Below, in pieces: positions 23,422 to 35,900 of a stretch of DNA of 64,000 nt. The position numbers and the translations under genes were made by a program. Position 1 is the stretch's first letter; every line of letters begins with the position of its first letter. The DNA lies in NCBI RefSeq assembly GCF_000815065.1, contig NZ_CP007585.1:714867-778866 (forward strand), written 5' to 3'. The stretch comes from Mesomycoplasma flocculare ATCC 27399. Its GTDB lineage: Bacteria > Bacillota_I > Bacilli_A > Mycoplasmatales > Metamycoplasmataceae. The notes below the pieces were generated by a model. It had not been told where the DNA came from and searched no databases. It saw only the letters and a program-made list of their open reading frames with translations.

Positions 23422-23430
23422 ATTTTACCA
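23422..23430 (-). promoter_or_regulatory. Extended -10 promoter for mod-res
   Basis: TGGTAAAAT on the minus strand, about 31 bp upstream of the mod ATG. It is the same 9-mer as before the lipase gene. Confidence 0.45.
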
Positions 23431-23539
23431 TTTTCCAGCTATTAAGGGAATCTAAACAGAATAAAACTAAAAAAATAAAATACCAAATATTTTAAAAAAA
23501 ATATTTGTTAATAAATTATATATTTTTAAAAAATGATCG

Positions 23540-25492
23540 TTAAAAATGATCGAATTTTAGTAATTTTGTAACAGGTTTTTTATAATTAAACCATGAAATC
23601 AATAAGTAAATAAACGAAATTATAAAAAACATTGCTATTCATATTATGAAAATTAAAATTACTATCTGTGAAATCGAAGGATATATGGCATCTTCACCGA
23701 GTATTCAGATGTAAATTTTTGGAATTAACGGGAGAGACACTGATAAGTTAATGACTAAAATTAGAAATGAAATTATAATTATATTTAATCAATGATAAAG
23801 AAAAATCTGCCATGTCTTAGCCCGAAGCGCCTTAAGAATTCCTATTAATTTTACTTTTGAATCAGTTAGATTTTTTGTATAAAAAATTGTTTGTATTAAT
23901 AAAACTGCTATAAAAACAATTAAAATTGCTCCAACAATTAAATTTATAAAATTTTGTAAATCATAAGTGAATTTTGATATACCTTTTAATGAGGAGTCAA
24001 TTTGATAGTCTTTATTATTCTTAATAAAATTATCAATATTATTTTCCAAATTATTATTTTCAAAATACAACCTTAAAATAATTGGTTCTATTTTTTTAAT
24101 TTGACTGGCTTGTGAATTGTCTGGTTTCCTGTTTTTACTTTTCTGTAATTCGATATTTTCACCGAATTTATGATGTAAAAAAGTTAGGTTTAATTTTTTT
24201 GCATTAACTAAATTATTTATTGCAACAACTTTTAAAGTTTTTTTATCTTTGGGGCCAGTTAAAACAGCAATTTCTTGTTCTTTTGGTTCTTTGATATCTA
24301 ATTGTGTAGCTAATTCTTTTGAAATTATAACTTCATTTATGTTTTCAATGTTTCTTCCAATTAAATTTTTTTGATCAAAATTGAACCTATTTTTAAAAAA
24401 TTCACTTTCATCAATATAATCAATAGGTGCTCCTAACCTTCTTTTGTCATTATATTCAAAACTTAATAATGGCAAAGTAAAGAAAGGAGTAATTTTTTTT
24501 ATGGTTTTATTTTTTTCTCTGAGATTATTAATTTCATTATCTGTGAAGGTTGTCAAATTTCTTTCTGATTTTTTGCTAACTAAAACAGAATCAAGTTGAT
24601 ATTCATTAATTTTAAGAGAATTAGAAGCAGAAATATTTAAATTTAAAACAGCAAATAATAATGTCCCAAAAATACTTGTTAGAAAAAGTATTACAAATAA
24701 AATGGTTGAAACTCATTTTGATTTATAGTCTGCCAGAGTAAGTAATAAACCTGTTTTTAATTCTTGCTTAATTTTTGCAATTTTTGAATAGGAAGAACTC
24801 TTAAAAGAAACTAATTGACTACTTTTTTCATTGTTGATTGCTAAATTTTGTTCAGTTTTGTCAATATTTTCTTCGGAAATTTTTCCTTTTTCAATACGAA
24901 TGATCTTGTCGGCATATTTTTTTGCAAATTCTAAATTGTGACTGACTACTAATACTGTTTTATTTTTTGCAATATTTTTTAGATTTTCAAATACAGAAAT
25001 ACCGTTTTCAAAATCCAAATTTCCAGTTGGTTCATCGAGTAAAATAAAATCACTATCTCTTGAAAGCGAACGGAGAATTGCTATTCTTTGTTTTTCGCCA
25101 CCTGATAAATTATTTACATTTTGCTTTAATTGCCGAGTTTCAATTGACACGTATTTAGCCTGTTGTTCCAATTCTTTTGGGTCTAAAAGTCTATTTATTA
25201 CATTATTTGCAATTAAAATATTATTTTCTGATGAAATATTAGTAATTAAATTAAAGTCCTGAAAAACAACATCGACTAATGGTTTTTTAATTTCAGAACC
25301 ATTTTCATCGAAAAAAGTAATTTTTCCACTGTCTTTTTTCGTAAATCCAGCAATTAAATTAATAAGAGTTGTTTTCCCAATTCCTGATTTACCAATTATA
25401 AATGTTATTTTTTTTGAAGGTATATCAAGATTTAGATTATCAAAGATGGTTTTCTTATCGATCTTTTTCGTTAAATTCTCAATTTTTATCAT
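23540..25492 (-). CDS. MacB-like ABC transporter, ATPase fused to FtsX-type permease (B)
   Basis: 650 residues. The N-terminal ~215 residues are an ABC ATPase: P-loop IIGKSGIGKTTL, signature NLSGGEKQR, Walker B FILLDEPTGNLD and switch His in VVSHNLE. A linker leads to a first membrane helix (VSTILFVILFLTSIFGTLLF), a ~250-residue extracellular domain, then three C-terminal helices, the MacB/FtsX layout. Such proteins export or dislodge peptides by mechanotransmission rather than classical transport. It lies 89 bp behind transporter A and is clearly its paralogue. Several Trp residues are TGA-encoded. Confidence 0.82.
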
Positions 25493-25581
25493 TTTACTCC
25501 GAGTTTGTTGTATTCTTCTTACTTAAGATTATAAAATTAAGACTTTTGATAAAAAAATATAGTTTTAGTAATTTTTAAAAA

Positions 25582-27900
25582 TTATTTTAATAATGTCACA
25601 ATATCTTTTTTATAAGTTATATAAGAAATTAATGAATATATGATTGATAAAATAAAGAAACTAGCAAACCAGATAATTATAAAAATAACACTAATTTGCA
25701 GATAATCAGGAAAAACTGAATTTTGATTTGAAATTGCACCATAAATTAAAGGTACAAAAGAAATTGAAAGTATAATACCAAAAACGAAAACAAAAGCAGA
25801 AAGTATTACCAAATTTAATCAATGATACAAGAAAATTTGTGATGTTTTGCCACCAAGAGACTTTAGAATACCAATTGATTTTTTCTTGAATTTAGAAAGA
25901 TTTGTTGCATATAATGACACAAAAATTAACAAACTTATTCCAAAAATTATTATTGACACAAAAATAATTAATAACAAAACATATTGAGAGTTAATTGCTC
26001 GATTTAGAATTTGATCCGGACCGCCATTTGTCGAGTAATAACGACTAACGCCCGGTTTGCTATATTTATTTAAAAATTCATTAATATTATTATATAAATT
26101 ATCATGATCAAAATAAACCACAGCAGCTATTGGAAGTAATTCGTTGGAATATTTTTCAATATTATTGTTAAAAATAGCAATATTTTCGTCATCTTTTTCA
26201 GGATCAAAAACTCCAACAACTTTAAAAATTAAAGTATTTTTATTGTTAGAAATTTTTAAAAGTTTTCCTGTTTTGTCAGTTATATTCGAGCTAACTGCTA
26301 TTTCATTAAAATTTTTAGGCAATGTACCTTTTTTCAAGTTTATTGAATTGGCTTGATTTGAATTCTCATAGAAAGACTTATGTATTTTATTGGGTTTTGC
26401 AAGTGTCTCGTCAGTTTCTACGGTTAATGGTCTACTAGAAACATACCCTAAAAAGTCTAATGAAAAATAATCATCAGGTAAAAACTCAAATTCATCAAAC
26501 TTACTTTCTTTTTCGTTTGGATTTGATTTTTGATATACTGACTTTAGTTTATCTATGTGAACAAGCGAAAAATTGTTGCCATTATCAAGAGACTTATCCA
26601 AAATTCCCACAATTGTTGCTGATTCAGAAAAGGGATCTAAATCTTCAAAGTTTTTCCCTAAAGTTAATCGATTAAGGTGAACAATTTTAATTGTTTTTCC
26701 AATTGGATTATCAATTTCTAATTCTTCAATTAATTTTTGTGAGAGAATAACTTCATTTGGATTGGTAATAAACCTGTTATTAAAATTTTTATCTTTACTA
26801 AATGAACTAAATCTGTTTTTAAAAAAATCGGATTCATCAATTGATCTAATAGAACGATTCTCAAGAGAAACGTTATCATTATAAATGAATGTATAATCTT
26901 GAAGTCTACTATATAATAAACTAGTGTGTTTTATTTTGGGATTATCCTTTTTAAGTTGGTCGATTTCTTCAGGGACTAAAGAAATAATATCCTTTTCTCC
27001 AATTCTAATGGCGTCAAAATTTGATTGGGCAAGCGTGTCAGTGACTATATTTTTTGCTGAAAAATGTAAGTTCATGAAAACAACTATGCTAAAAATTAAG
27101 GCAAAAAATGTTACTAAAACTAAAATAAAACTCGTGATTTTTGATTTAAAATCGGCGAGCACAAGCAATAAAGCTACTTTAAATTTTTGTAAGAAACCAG
27201 GTTTTTTATAGACCTGGTTTGATATTAGGTTTAAGTGTTTATTTTTTGATTCAACATTAATTTGTTTATTGTTTTCTATAACATTAACGGATAAATTTTC
27301 TAAATTAATAATTTGATCAGCATATTGGTTTGCTAATTCTAAATCATGACTAACAATTAAAATTGTTTTACTTTCAGAAGCTTTAACTAATAAATCGAGT
27401 AAAGCAATGGAATTTTCATGGTCCAAATTACCAGTTGGTTCGTCAAGCAAAATAAAATCACTTTTTCTTGATAAACTTCTTAAAAATGCAGCTCGCTGTT
27501 TTTCGCCGCCCGATAAGTTTTTCGCTATCTGATCTAATTTGTTGGTTTCAATACCAATAGAATTAGCGGCTTGTTGTATTTCTAAATCATCTGATTCACG
27601 ATTCAAAATGTGATTTGCTATTAAAATATTATTTTTTATACTTAATGAGTCAATTAAATTAAAGTCTTGAAAAACAACATCAACTAATGGTTTTTCCAAT
27701 TCAGAACCATTTTTGTCAAAAAAAGAAATTTTTCCACTGTCTTTTTTTGTAAATCCGGCAATCAAATTAATTAGTGTGGATTTACCAATTCCAGATCTTC
27801 CAATTACAAATGTAATTTTATTTAAAGGAATTTCCAGATTTAAATTATCAAAAATAAATTTATTACCAATTTTTTTAGTTAATTTTTCTATTTTTATCAT
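25582..27900 (-). CDS. MacB-like ABC transporter, ATPase fused to FtsX-type permease (A)
   Basis: 772 residues. The ABC ATPase has P-loop VIGRSGIGKST at about 33-42, signature NLSGGEKQR, Walker B FILLDEPTGNLDHEN and His in IVSHDLE. A membrane helix near residue 260 (ILVLVTFFALIFSIVVFM) is followed by a ~350-residue extracellular domain and three C-terminal helices, read through a TGA-Trp after QIFLYH. Together with B it may form a heteromeric efflux or release complex. It starts 2 bp after the stop of the secreted protein gene, so that protein is the best candidate substrate or partner. Confidence 0.82.
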
Positions 27901-27902
27901 TA

Positions 27903-28724
27903 TTAAAATTTGCTTTTGTCCATATAATATGGGTATATGGTGGGTCTATAATTTGAATTTTTGTCGGGAATTAGCGGGTTATTTGTTGCGATTGAAGTAT
28001 ATTCATAGTCATCTATCACTAATCCGGTTGCATATTGACCAAAATCTGATATTTTGTAATTCCATCCAACCCCTTGATAATTCATTACTAGTCTATTAGC
28101 ATTTCTTTTTTCAAAAGTTTCTATTAATTCATAGGAATTAAATTCAAATTTTGCTGATGCACCAATTTCAGCAGTTACTTCCCTTTTTTCAGTAGCATAA
28201 GCTACCTTACCATTTATTACAAAAGACGGGGTAGCTAGTCCAGAAATTCAAGCATGCGTCTTTAAATTAATTTGATCTGGATTATAATTATAATAATTGG
28301 AAAAATTTCTGTTTTTGGTGTACTGAATTTCCGTTCTTCCTATTCACGCAGCTTTATCTTGCCAAAATAATCCGCCCCAATATACAACTTGTTTAACACC
28401 TCTAATAAGAATTTCTAATTCTCCTTGATCGGTTATTAAGATTTTGTGATTATCTTCAAAATCAAGATCTTCTGGATTAAAGTAATCCGGGATTATAGAT
28501 AGCCCCTTGTGATTTGATCAGCGAAGTTCTTGTAAAATACCTCATGCTTTTCTTGCTCTTCATGCTTTGTCTGGTTTATAATGATAATATGAAAATAATT
28601 GAGGTTGTGAGTTTTCGTTTGTTAAATTTATGTTGTTATGGACGCTACTATAGGAAAAAAATGTTGCAGGAATAAGGCCAATAAGTGTGAAGCCTAAAAT
28701 TTTTTTTAACTTGGAAATAATCAT
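27903..28724 (-). CDS. Secreted hypothetical protein, first gene of the MacB-like operon
   Basis: 273 residues. The N-terminus is a signal sequence (MIISKLKKILGFTLIGLIPA) with no lipobox Cys, so the product is secreted or membrane-tethered. It is unusually rich in Trp and Tyr (AWRARKAWGI, YWGGLFWQDKAAWIG), many of the Trp encoded by TGA. I do not recognise a family. The ATG at 28724 is preferred to an in-frame TTG at 28763 because it gives a conventional signal peptide. Tight linkage to two FtsX-type transporters suggests an exported factor or a periplasmic-type partner; a bacteriocin role is only a guess. Confidence 0.65.
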
Positions 28725-28789
28725 AATTATACTTTTCTGAAAAATAATAATGATAATTGTCAATAATGTTTTTTTTAAATATTTTTACT

Positions 28790-28798
28790 ATTATACCA
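28790..28798 (-). promoter_or_regulatory. Extended -10 promoter for the secreted protein/ABC operon
   Basis: TGGTATAAT on the minus strand, about 66 bp upstream of the ATG at 28724. Confidence 0.5.
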
Positions 28799-28945
28799 TT
28801 TTCGCAAAATATTTTTCCATTCCAAGTAAGCTGTTAAAATTTATTGAATAGTTATTTAGTTTTTTTATTTTCCTGATTTACTTTTTTATTTCATCAATGG
28901 TTTATAAAAACCTGTTTTAGCGAATTATTAAACCAAAATTCTTTC

Positions 28946-28979
28946 AAATTAGGAATTTTTCTATAAAAATTCCTAATTT
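28946..28979. repeat. Palindromic element, copy 2
   Basis: Perfect 15-bp arms (28946-28960, 28965-28979) around CTAT. The core is TTAGGAATT-N10-AATTCCTAA, as at 804-839, and the N10 loops share TTCTAT. Outer flanks AACCAAAATT (28931-28940) and a complementary AATTTTGGTT form a wider arm. The gap 28725-29066 between divergent genes holds nothing else besides the promoter. Confidence 0.7.
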
Positions 28980-29066
28980 TTTACTAAATTTTGAAAAATT
29001 TTGGTTTTTGAATAAAATTATTATTAACAAAGCGAACAAATAATTTTATAAGGGTAAAATTTGAAA

Positions 29067-29516
29067 ATGGACAATAATAAAGATGAACACAACTATTTTA
29101 TTAGTCAATATTTTGTTTTCCTTAAAAAACTAAACCGCCCAATTAAACCGTATTCGGAATTAATAATCAAGGATTATGCCAAAAATTATCAAATTATCTT
29201 AAGAAACAACCTAAATAAAAAAATCTGATTTTGACAGCGGCACCATCTTGATGAAATTCACACATCCGGAGCAATTTTAATGGCTAATAAAGAAGTTTAT
29301 GACAAAGGTTTGGCTGTTTTAGTCAACTGAAAAGAGCATGCTTTTTTACATTATTTGATTGTTTGCGCACAAACAACATCGCCAAATTTTGGTTTTTTAA
29401 TGATGGTAAATTTTGAAATCTGAGATAAAATTGCTCGCGATTTTTGCAATCGCTACAACATAAAATATATTGAAAATTGGAACAAAAGATTTTTAGGGCT
29501 GGAAAACACATTATAA
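29067..29516 (+). CDS. Small hypothetical protein, HNH-endonuclease-like
   Basis: 149 residues under code 4 (five TGA-Trp). The central part, WQRHHLDEIHTSGAILM and VLVNWKEHAFLHYLIV, has the spacing of an HNH/Endo VII-type metal finger: a His pair, then a helix with H-x-x-x-H. The Asn of the motif is not obvious. Single gene with no partner. The HNH assignment is inferred from pattern only. Confidence 0.5.
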
Positions 29517-29623
29517 TACTTCTATTTATTATTAAAACTTTTTCAAATTAATTTATTTTGCTGAAAAAATTTTAATAATAATGTTTTTTTTGTTCTGTTT
29601 GCCAAAAAATATATGCGCAAAAC

Positions 29624-29652
29624 TTGTTAAAAACTAAAAATTGTGCTATAAT
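29624..29652 (+). promoter_or_regulatory. Promoter of rpmG (TTGTTA-17-TATAAT, extended)
   Basis: TTGTTA at 29624-29629, a 17-nt spacer ending in TGC, and TATAAT at 29647-29652. This is the most complete promoter in the window. It lies 47 bp upstream of rpmG. Confidence 0.7.
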
Positions 29653-29698
29653 ATTAGATTTAATAAATTGATAAAACTAAAATAAAAGGGGGTTAGCG

Positions 29699-29851
29699 AT
29701 GCCAAGAGAAGGTCTTACTTTAAGATGTGCTGATTGCAAAATGGAAAATTATATAACCAAAAAGAACAAGAAAGCTAAACCCGAGAAAATTGAAGTAAAA
29801 AAACACTGTCATAAATGCAACAAACACACTTTGCACCGCGAAAAAAAATAA
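29699..29851 (+). CDS. rpmG: 50S ribosomal protein L33
   Basis: 50 residues with two zinc-binding Cys pairs (CADC and CHKC) and the family start [11 protein letters not shown] short 50S protein, of the Zn-containing type. AGGGGG lies 9 bp upstream of the ATG. It is followed 1 bp after its stop by pepP, so the two are probably co-transcribed. Confidence 0.93.
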   Translation: MPREGLTLRCADCKMENYITKKNKKAKPEKIEVKKHCHKCNKHTLHREKK

Positions 29852-29852
29852 A

Positions 29853-30887
29853 ATGAACCGCAAATACTTAGACAAGGCATTTTTTGAACATAACTTAGAT
29901 GTTATAATTTCCTTTTCTTACCAAACTAGGTTTTGATTTACTAAAATTACAGCATCAGATGGGATTTTATTTATCGAGAAAGATAAAGCATTTTTATTTG
30001 TTGATGGCCGTTATATTGAAAAAGCGGAAAAAGATGCACAAAACTGCGAAGTTTTTCTCAGTATAAAAGCTAACCTTGATGATTTTTTTCAAAAAAAATC
30101 ATACAAAAAGATTGGTGTTGAAACAGAATATTTAACTATTGAACAATTTGACAAAATTAAAAACTGGTTTCCTAATTGCGAATTTGTCAAATTGCAGGCC
30201 CAGCTTTTTCGAATTCTTAAAACTGAAAATGAGATCGCTAATATTGAAAAAGCTGTACGAATTTCAATCAATGCTTATAATAAAATTTTTCCAAAAATCA
30301 CACCAGGAATGACAGAAAAAGATATTGATATCATATTAAATCACCAAATGAGGCTATTAGGGGCAGAAAAGGAATCTTTTGATTCGATAATTGCAACTGG
30401 TGCAAATTCGGCAATGCCGCATTGAAGAGCAAGTTCAGCTAAAATTCTTGATAATGACCTTTTAAAAATTGACTTTGGCGCACTTTTTGATGGTTATTGC
30501 GCTGATATTACGCGAACTTCGTATCTTGGTAAGATTAGCGCAAAGAAGCTGGAAATCCTTGAAATTGTTAAAAAAGCAGCAGAAATTGGAAGAAAAAAAG
30601 TTGCACCAGGAATTAAAACATCAGAAATAGATCGCGCTTGCCGTGATTTTATCACAGAAAAAGGTTATGGAAAATATTTTGTGCACTCAACCGGGCATGG
30701 TGTTGGTATTGATATTCACGAATTGCCAGTGGTTAGTTTAAATAGCCAAACAATTTTAGAACCTGGAATGGTAATCACTGTCGAGCCAGGAATTTATATT
30801 CCAGGATTAGGTGGAGCTAGAATTGAAGATGTTGTTTTAGTTACAGAATCTGGTTTTCGCACTCTTTCTCGTAACGAGAAAAGCTAA
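29853..30887 (+). CDS. pepP: Xaa-Pro aminopeptidase (M24 family)
   Basis: 344 residues. It removes an N-terminal residue preceding proline from peptides taken up for nutrition. The N-terminal creatinase-like domain includes FVDGRYIEKAEKDA. The catalytic pita-bread domain has the metal ligands in DFGALFDGYCADITR (two Asp), HSTGHGVGIDIHE (His), TVEPGIYI (Glu) and ARIEDVVLV (Glu). TGA-Trp codons at two places were read through. Typical length for the family in mollicutes. It is in an operon with rpmG. Confidence 0.93.
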
Positions 30888-31391
30888 TTTTTTAAAAAGG
30901 AGCGGAAAAATAAAAGAGAAAATTCTAAAAATTAATAAAAAAATTTATTCGCTCTTAAATATAATTACGATATTTTTTTATTACCTAGTTGTTAGTTTAA
31001 TTCAAAAAATTCCAATTTCAGAGAAAAAACTGCAATTCCAAAACAAAAATTAGAAAATAAGACAAAATCTACCAGGAGTAAAAAAATAACAATAAAAACA
31101 AAAAAGATTTGAGCAAAAACACAAGCACAAAGGTTCAATTAGAAGATGAAAAATAAAAAATGGAACTGACCAAAAAAGTGCCTTTCCCAAAAATAGAAAA
31201 TACAAATTAAACGTTTAAACCCCCATTAAATAATTTATAATTTATTATAAAAAATGAAATATTTAATATCAAATAATAAAATAATATAATTAAAATATTT
31301 TTTGTTAACCTTTTTAGTTTTTCTACTGTATTTTTCCCGTTTTTTTTTAGTTTTTAAAAAATTTCACTTTAATATTGTAAAATTATTTATT
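30888..31391 (+). other. 504-bp stretch with only decayed or doubtful coding
   Basis: An AAGGAG at 30898 is followed 7 bp later by an ATA-started frame of 48 codons (30910 on) with one hydrophobic stretch (SLLNIITIFFYYLVVSLI); a start at ATA is doubtful. Beyond it, 31070-31210 reads as short Lys/Glu-rich pieces interrupted by stops, like a decayed gene. I see no RNA gene. Confidence 0.35.
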
Positions 31392-32882
31392 ATGAAGTTG
31401 AAAAAAAAGAAAAAATGGACTTTTTTGCTTTTAAATGCTTCTAGTATTTTCATTTTATCTGCTGGATGTTCTAATGTTTCTAAGACACCAATTTTAGAAA
31501 ATGAAAAACTAAGCAATACCGAAGAAAACTTGAAAAACCAGGAAAAAGCTGAAAGAATCAAAAATTCTGAACAAATTACTCAATCAAAAACCAAAAAAGA
31601 AACGCCAAAAAAAACTGAACTAGCTCCAGTTCCAAAACCCGCTAACAATTCTGAAACTAAAGAAAAAGAAAACAAACCAATTTTCGAAAATAAAGAAGAG
31701 CCTAAAATTGCGGATAAATTTATTATAAAACCTTTTAACCCCCAACAAGAACAAAAACAAACTGATATTGAATTAGCGCACTTAAAAGGTTATCTTTCAA
31801 CTTTGCCAAACACACTTTATGTTACAAATTCCTTAAAATCTTCGCTACCTCAAACAATAATTTATAGCGGAAATGGCGATAAGAAAAATTTTTCTTATGT
31901 TAATTTTGTTTTGCCAATTCAGAACCTTGATGAAAAATATGAAGCAAAACTTGATTTTTCTCGCGCAACCGCAAAAGAAAATCGCGAGAAAAATCCAATT
32001 GAAAATGTATTTCTAGTTTTGAGCCTAAAAGAAAATTCAACAGTTAGCGCTTCCAAAAAAATTAATATTTTATACGAAGAAAAGCAAAACGAATTTAGTT
32101 TAAAGGCAAAAATCTTACCTGATGACTTTAAGCATATTTTTCCTTCGTTTTTAGCTTTTGCCTTATTAAATAAAGACAAAAGCGAAGGAATTTCATTACC
32201 AATTTTTAACAATTCAGATTTTATTTTAAACGGGAAAAATTTTGGCTTAGGGCTTAAAAATAGTTTTGTTGAATTTTCAAAAGCAGATTCTGATAATAAC
32301 AAATACGGTTTTGACATAATAAGCACCCAACCTGATGATGAAAATGGCAAATTAAAAATTAATTTTCAACTTTGGAAAATAGGGGAAAATACCGAAATAA
32401 AAGAAGTTTTACCAAAAATTGAAACTTTAGAATTTACAGGGTTGGCTAAAAATTCTGATAATAATTATGAAATTAATCTTGCCAAGCAAGATTTAGAAAT
32501 AAAATTAGCCAAAGATGAAAATTGAATAAAAAATAAAGACCTAAATTCTGATTTTGTCAAAAACGGGTTTTTAAAAATTTTACTAGACATGCTGCATGTA
32601 AGAATTAATGCAAATATAAATAATAAATGAATTAAACTAAGCGAAGCTAAATGGAAAAAATGATTGGTATTTCCGCAAATTCAATATGCGAATTTAGAAT
32701 CAACCCAATTAGTTAACAATTTAGAACTAAAAAAAGAGGGAAATAAAATTTCTTGAAACTTAAAGCTAGATTCGTTTTTACTAGAAAATAATCAAGCTTT
32801 AACCCCGGAGAGCGAATTATTGTTTGGAACAAAAAAAACTCACGAAATTAAAGGTGAGTTTACTTGAAATGAAAATAAATAA
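31392..32882 (+). CDS. Surface lipoprotein, family unknown
   Basis: 496 residues. The lipoprotein signal peptide MKLKKKKKWTFLLLNASS ends in lipobox ILSAGC (Cys at about residue 24). A ~90-residue Lys/Glu/Pro-rich disordered linker follows (KTKKETPKKTELAPVPKPAN), then a globular domain. Such linkers are common in mycoplasma surface lipoproteins. I do not recognise the domain. It converges on the adhesin operon with a 73-bp gap. Five TGA-Trp codons fall in the last 110 residues. Its location makes it a candidate host-interaction protein; that is inference. Confidence 0.75.
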
Positions 32883-32955
32883 CTTTACAGTTTTAAATCA
32901 GGTTTTTAAACAAAACAAAAAGAACTTTAATTAGGCTAAGTAACCTTTTTTAAAT

Positions 32956-35900
32956 TTAATTTTTAAATTGTTTAATAAAATGATTAGTTAATTCCGACAC
33001 TACATCTAGGTTAGCTGCTAACTCAGCCGAATCAAAAACGGCTAAACCTTTAAAGGTAATTACTGGGGAAGAAGAAGTTGTTGAATTGTTTTGGCCTTGA
33101 TTTGTGCTGCTATTTGGTTTTTTTGGCCCTAAACTAGATATATGAAATTGTTTAAATGAATCTTTTGAGGCTGTTAAGTTTAGAAATGATTCGATTTTTT
33201 GGGTGTAGGGGTTTTGAGTGCTTTGAGAAGTTAACCAAAAATTATATTTGGGACCGTTTTGCACAATTGTTAAAAACAATAATTTGTTATCTTTTATAAA
33301 ATCAAAATTTTCTGATTCTGGTTTGTTAACATTTTTCTGCCAGAAATTTTGAAGCGGTGCGGGTTGTGAAGTCCCTACAATAGATTGTAGTGCTTGGCTG
33401 ATTTGGAATTTATTTTCGGCACTACCTTGATAGTTACCATCGATTGTAATAGAACGATCTTTTTTAAGCTCGCCCTCTAACCCGGATATCATTGCTACTT
33501 TTAACCCGACAACTTGGTTATAAGAATCGCTGGTATCCAAACCGAGAATATATTTTTCTTGGTTATCAGTATGTTTTTGTTTTTTTATCCAAAGCCCAGC
33601 GGTACCTTTGCCATCATTTATTAAATACTGTTTTTCAAAAGACACGTTTTTTTGATGAAAAGCTAATAAAATTACACCATTGTGAAGAACGAGGCCTTTT
33701 GAATTATCTTGCTTTGGCTGACTCATAGTTTGGCTTCCATTGATTTGCTTTGCCTGTCCAAAGTCAATGTCAACACTTTGTTGAAGATGTAGGCCTTCAC
33801 CATCAGCTGTATTAAGGTTTTTTGTATTGCCCTTTTGCTGATTTTGATTTAGATTTATGCTTATACTTCCTTGGTTTAGGGCGCTAATTTTAGTTACTAC
33901 GCCTTTTGCATCACTTTGCTGTTGTTTTGTAAAATCAAAAAACAACGTTGGATTGTAATTTCTAAGAAAGTCATAATCTGGGGTATCATCTAAAGCTTTG
34001 ATTATAAATGCTACCTGAGAACTTGCTTCACCTGCGTTTTCCTTTTTTGGACTAAAAATAAGTTTTACACTAACTTGTTGTTTTCCAATTTGCTCGACTT
34101 TGTATTCGATATTTAAATCTCCAATTACGGAATAATTTGATTTTTGCAAGAATTTCCAGAGCAATATTCCTAAACCTATCCCTCGGTTTTCTTTAGTGTT
34201 TCCTTTGATTTCTTCGGTTTTTTTTGGTGATGTAGAAGGCTGGACAGAAGTTGTTTTCGCTTCTTCAAATTTTGTTAGCCTTACTTTTGTTGCTGAACTA
34301 GAAGAGGAAGTGACGCTTGACTGAACAGTGTTTGCAGATGCAGAAGATGTTGTATTTGAAGTTTGCGAACTTGAATTCTCGGAGCTATTTTGTTGAGCGT
34401 TGCTTGTGGGGTTTGTTTTGCCAACACTTTCTTCTTGAGGCTTTTGCTTACTCTTATCTCCCCCTACTTGTTTAACATCTTTAGGCGGGGTTTTTGTTTG
34501 AGTTTTCGCGGTACTTGCAGGTTCAGCAAATTCTGAAGCATGTGCTTTCTTATATTTTTCAAGCTCTGACAAACTATCAGGTTCTTTGCCGTTATCTAAA
34601 AAGTAAAGTGTTAGGGCTACTTCCTCAAAACTGCGTCCACTTTTAGCGCTTTCAACAACTTCTTGAACTAAAGATTTGATCCGACCTAAAGTTAAATATT
34701 CAGAATTAGGATTTTGCTTGAATTCAAAATTTGTGGAAAACAAATCAGCGTTTGTTAAACTCTTACTATCAAAAGATTGCAAATTTTCCAATTTTGTTAA
34801 TTCTTTTGCTTTTTCAGGATGCTTTTCTAAAACTGTGGATATTAATTTCCTTTGGTTAGAATTATAATCGAGTTGAACTGGAATAGTAGTTTCTAAAGTT
34901 CCTAAATCCAGCAAAAACTGTTTGGAATTGGAACCTTTTCCTATTTTTGCTAGCGATTGTTTTAAAACTGGGGAATAACTTGATTTTATAAGTTCTCTTT
35001 CATCAAGATAAGGTGTTTGAATACTAAATTCTTTTTTAACATCAAAATTAACAACAAGAGAAATTTCGCCCTTTTCTAAAAGTTTGTTTTTTTCTTCCTG
35101 AGTTAAATTTTTGGCAAAGTCAATAGAATTGATATTAATATAATACAAAGGAAGCCCTGGAATTGGAATAGAACTTGTTTTAAAAGTGAAAAAACTTTGA
35201 AAATCTTCGCGATTTAATTCGAACTTTTGAGACATTTCGTTTTCGGCTTTTTTAACAGGTGCAGAATTTTCTTTTGGATTTTCTGCTGAATCCTGGAATT
35301 TTCGCGGCGCGTTTATTGTTTTAGCCTGGCTTTGAGTTTTTTCTTGAACTAGTTTAGCTAAAATCTTAGTAAGATTTTCTGGGTTATTATCATTTTTGTA
35401 AACTATTTCAGCCAAAGACAAATTATCGCGCACAAGGGCAAGTTGAACAAGGGGTTTTATTTCCACAAACTCTCTTACTTTTGCGAGTACTTCTTTTTTT
35501 ATTTTATCGTGGTCTAACTTTGGGATTCCTAGAATTGAAAAGTCAAATTCTTGAACCAATTTACCGTTTTCATCAATTAATTCAAAGGCAATTGAAAGCG
35601 TTCCTTTTGTATCATCTAGATTTTTGAAAACTAGATTTTCAATTTTTGCAAGCCTTGCTACCCTTTCACTATCGGTTTCACCTATTTGCACAATTTTTTC
35701 TTGCTTCGCTTTTTCATTTTCGATTGTTTTGGGCGCCAAAACATAACCTTTTTCCAAAATTGTCGGCAGACCTAAATTGTTAACAAGATTATAAGTTAAC
35801 CCATTTGCAAGTAAAGCATCAGCAAAAGCCTGTGGACGAGAACGCAGCTTTTTATAGGCTTTTTGAAAATCATTATCTAACTTAAAAGCAATTTCGGAAG

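Noticed and set aside
28726..28763. TTGACA plus TATAAT as a promoter just before the secreted protein
   Set aside because: The boxes are 26 bp apart and the TATAAT is almost on the start codon, so it would not give a usable leader.
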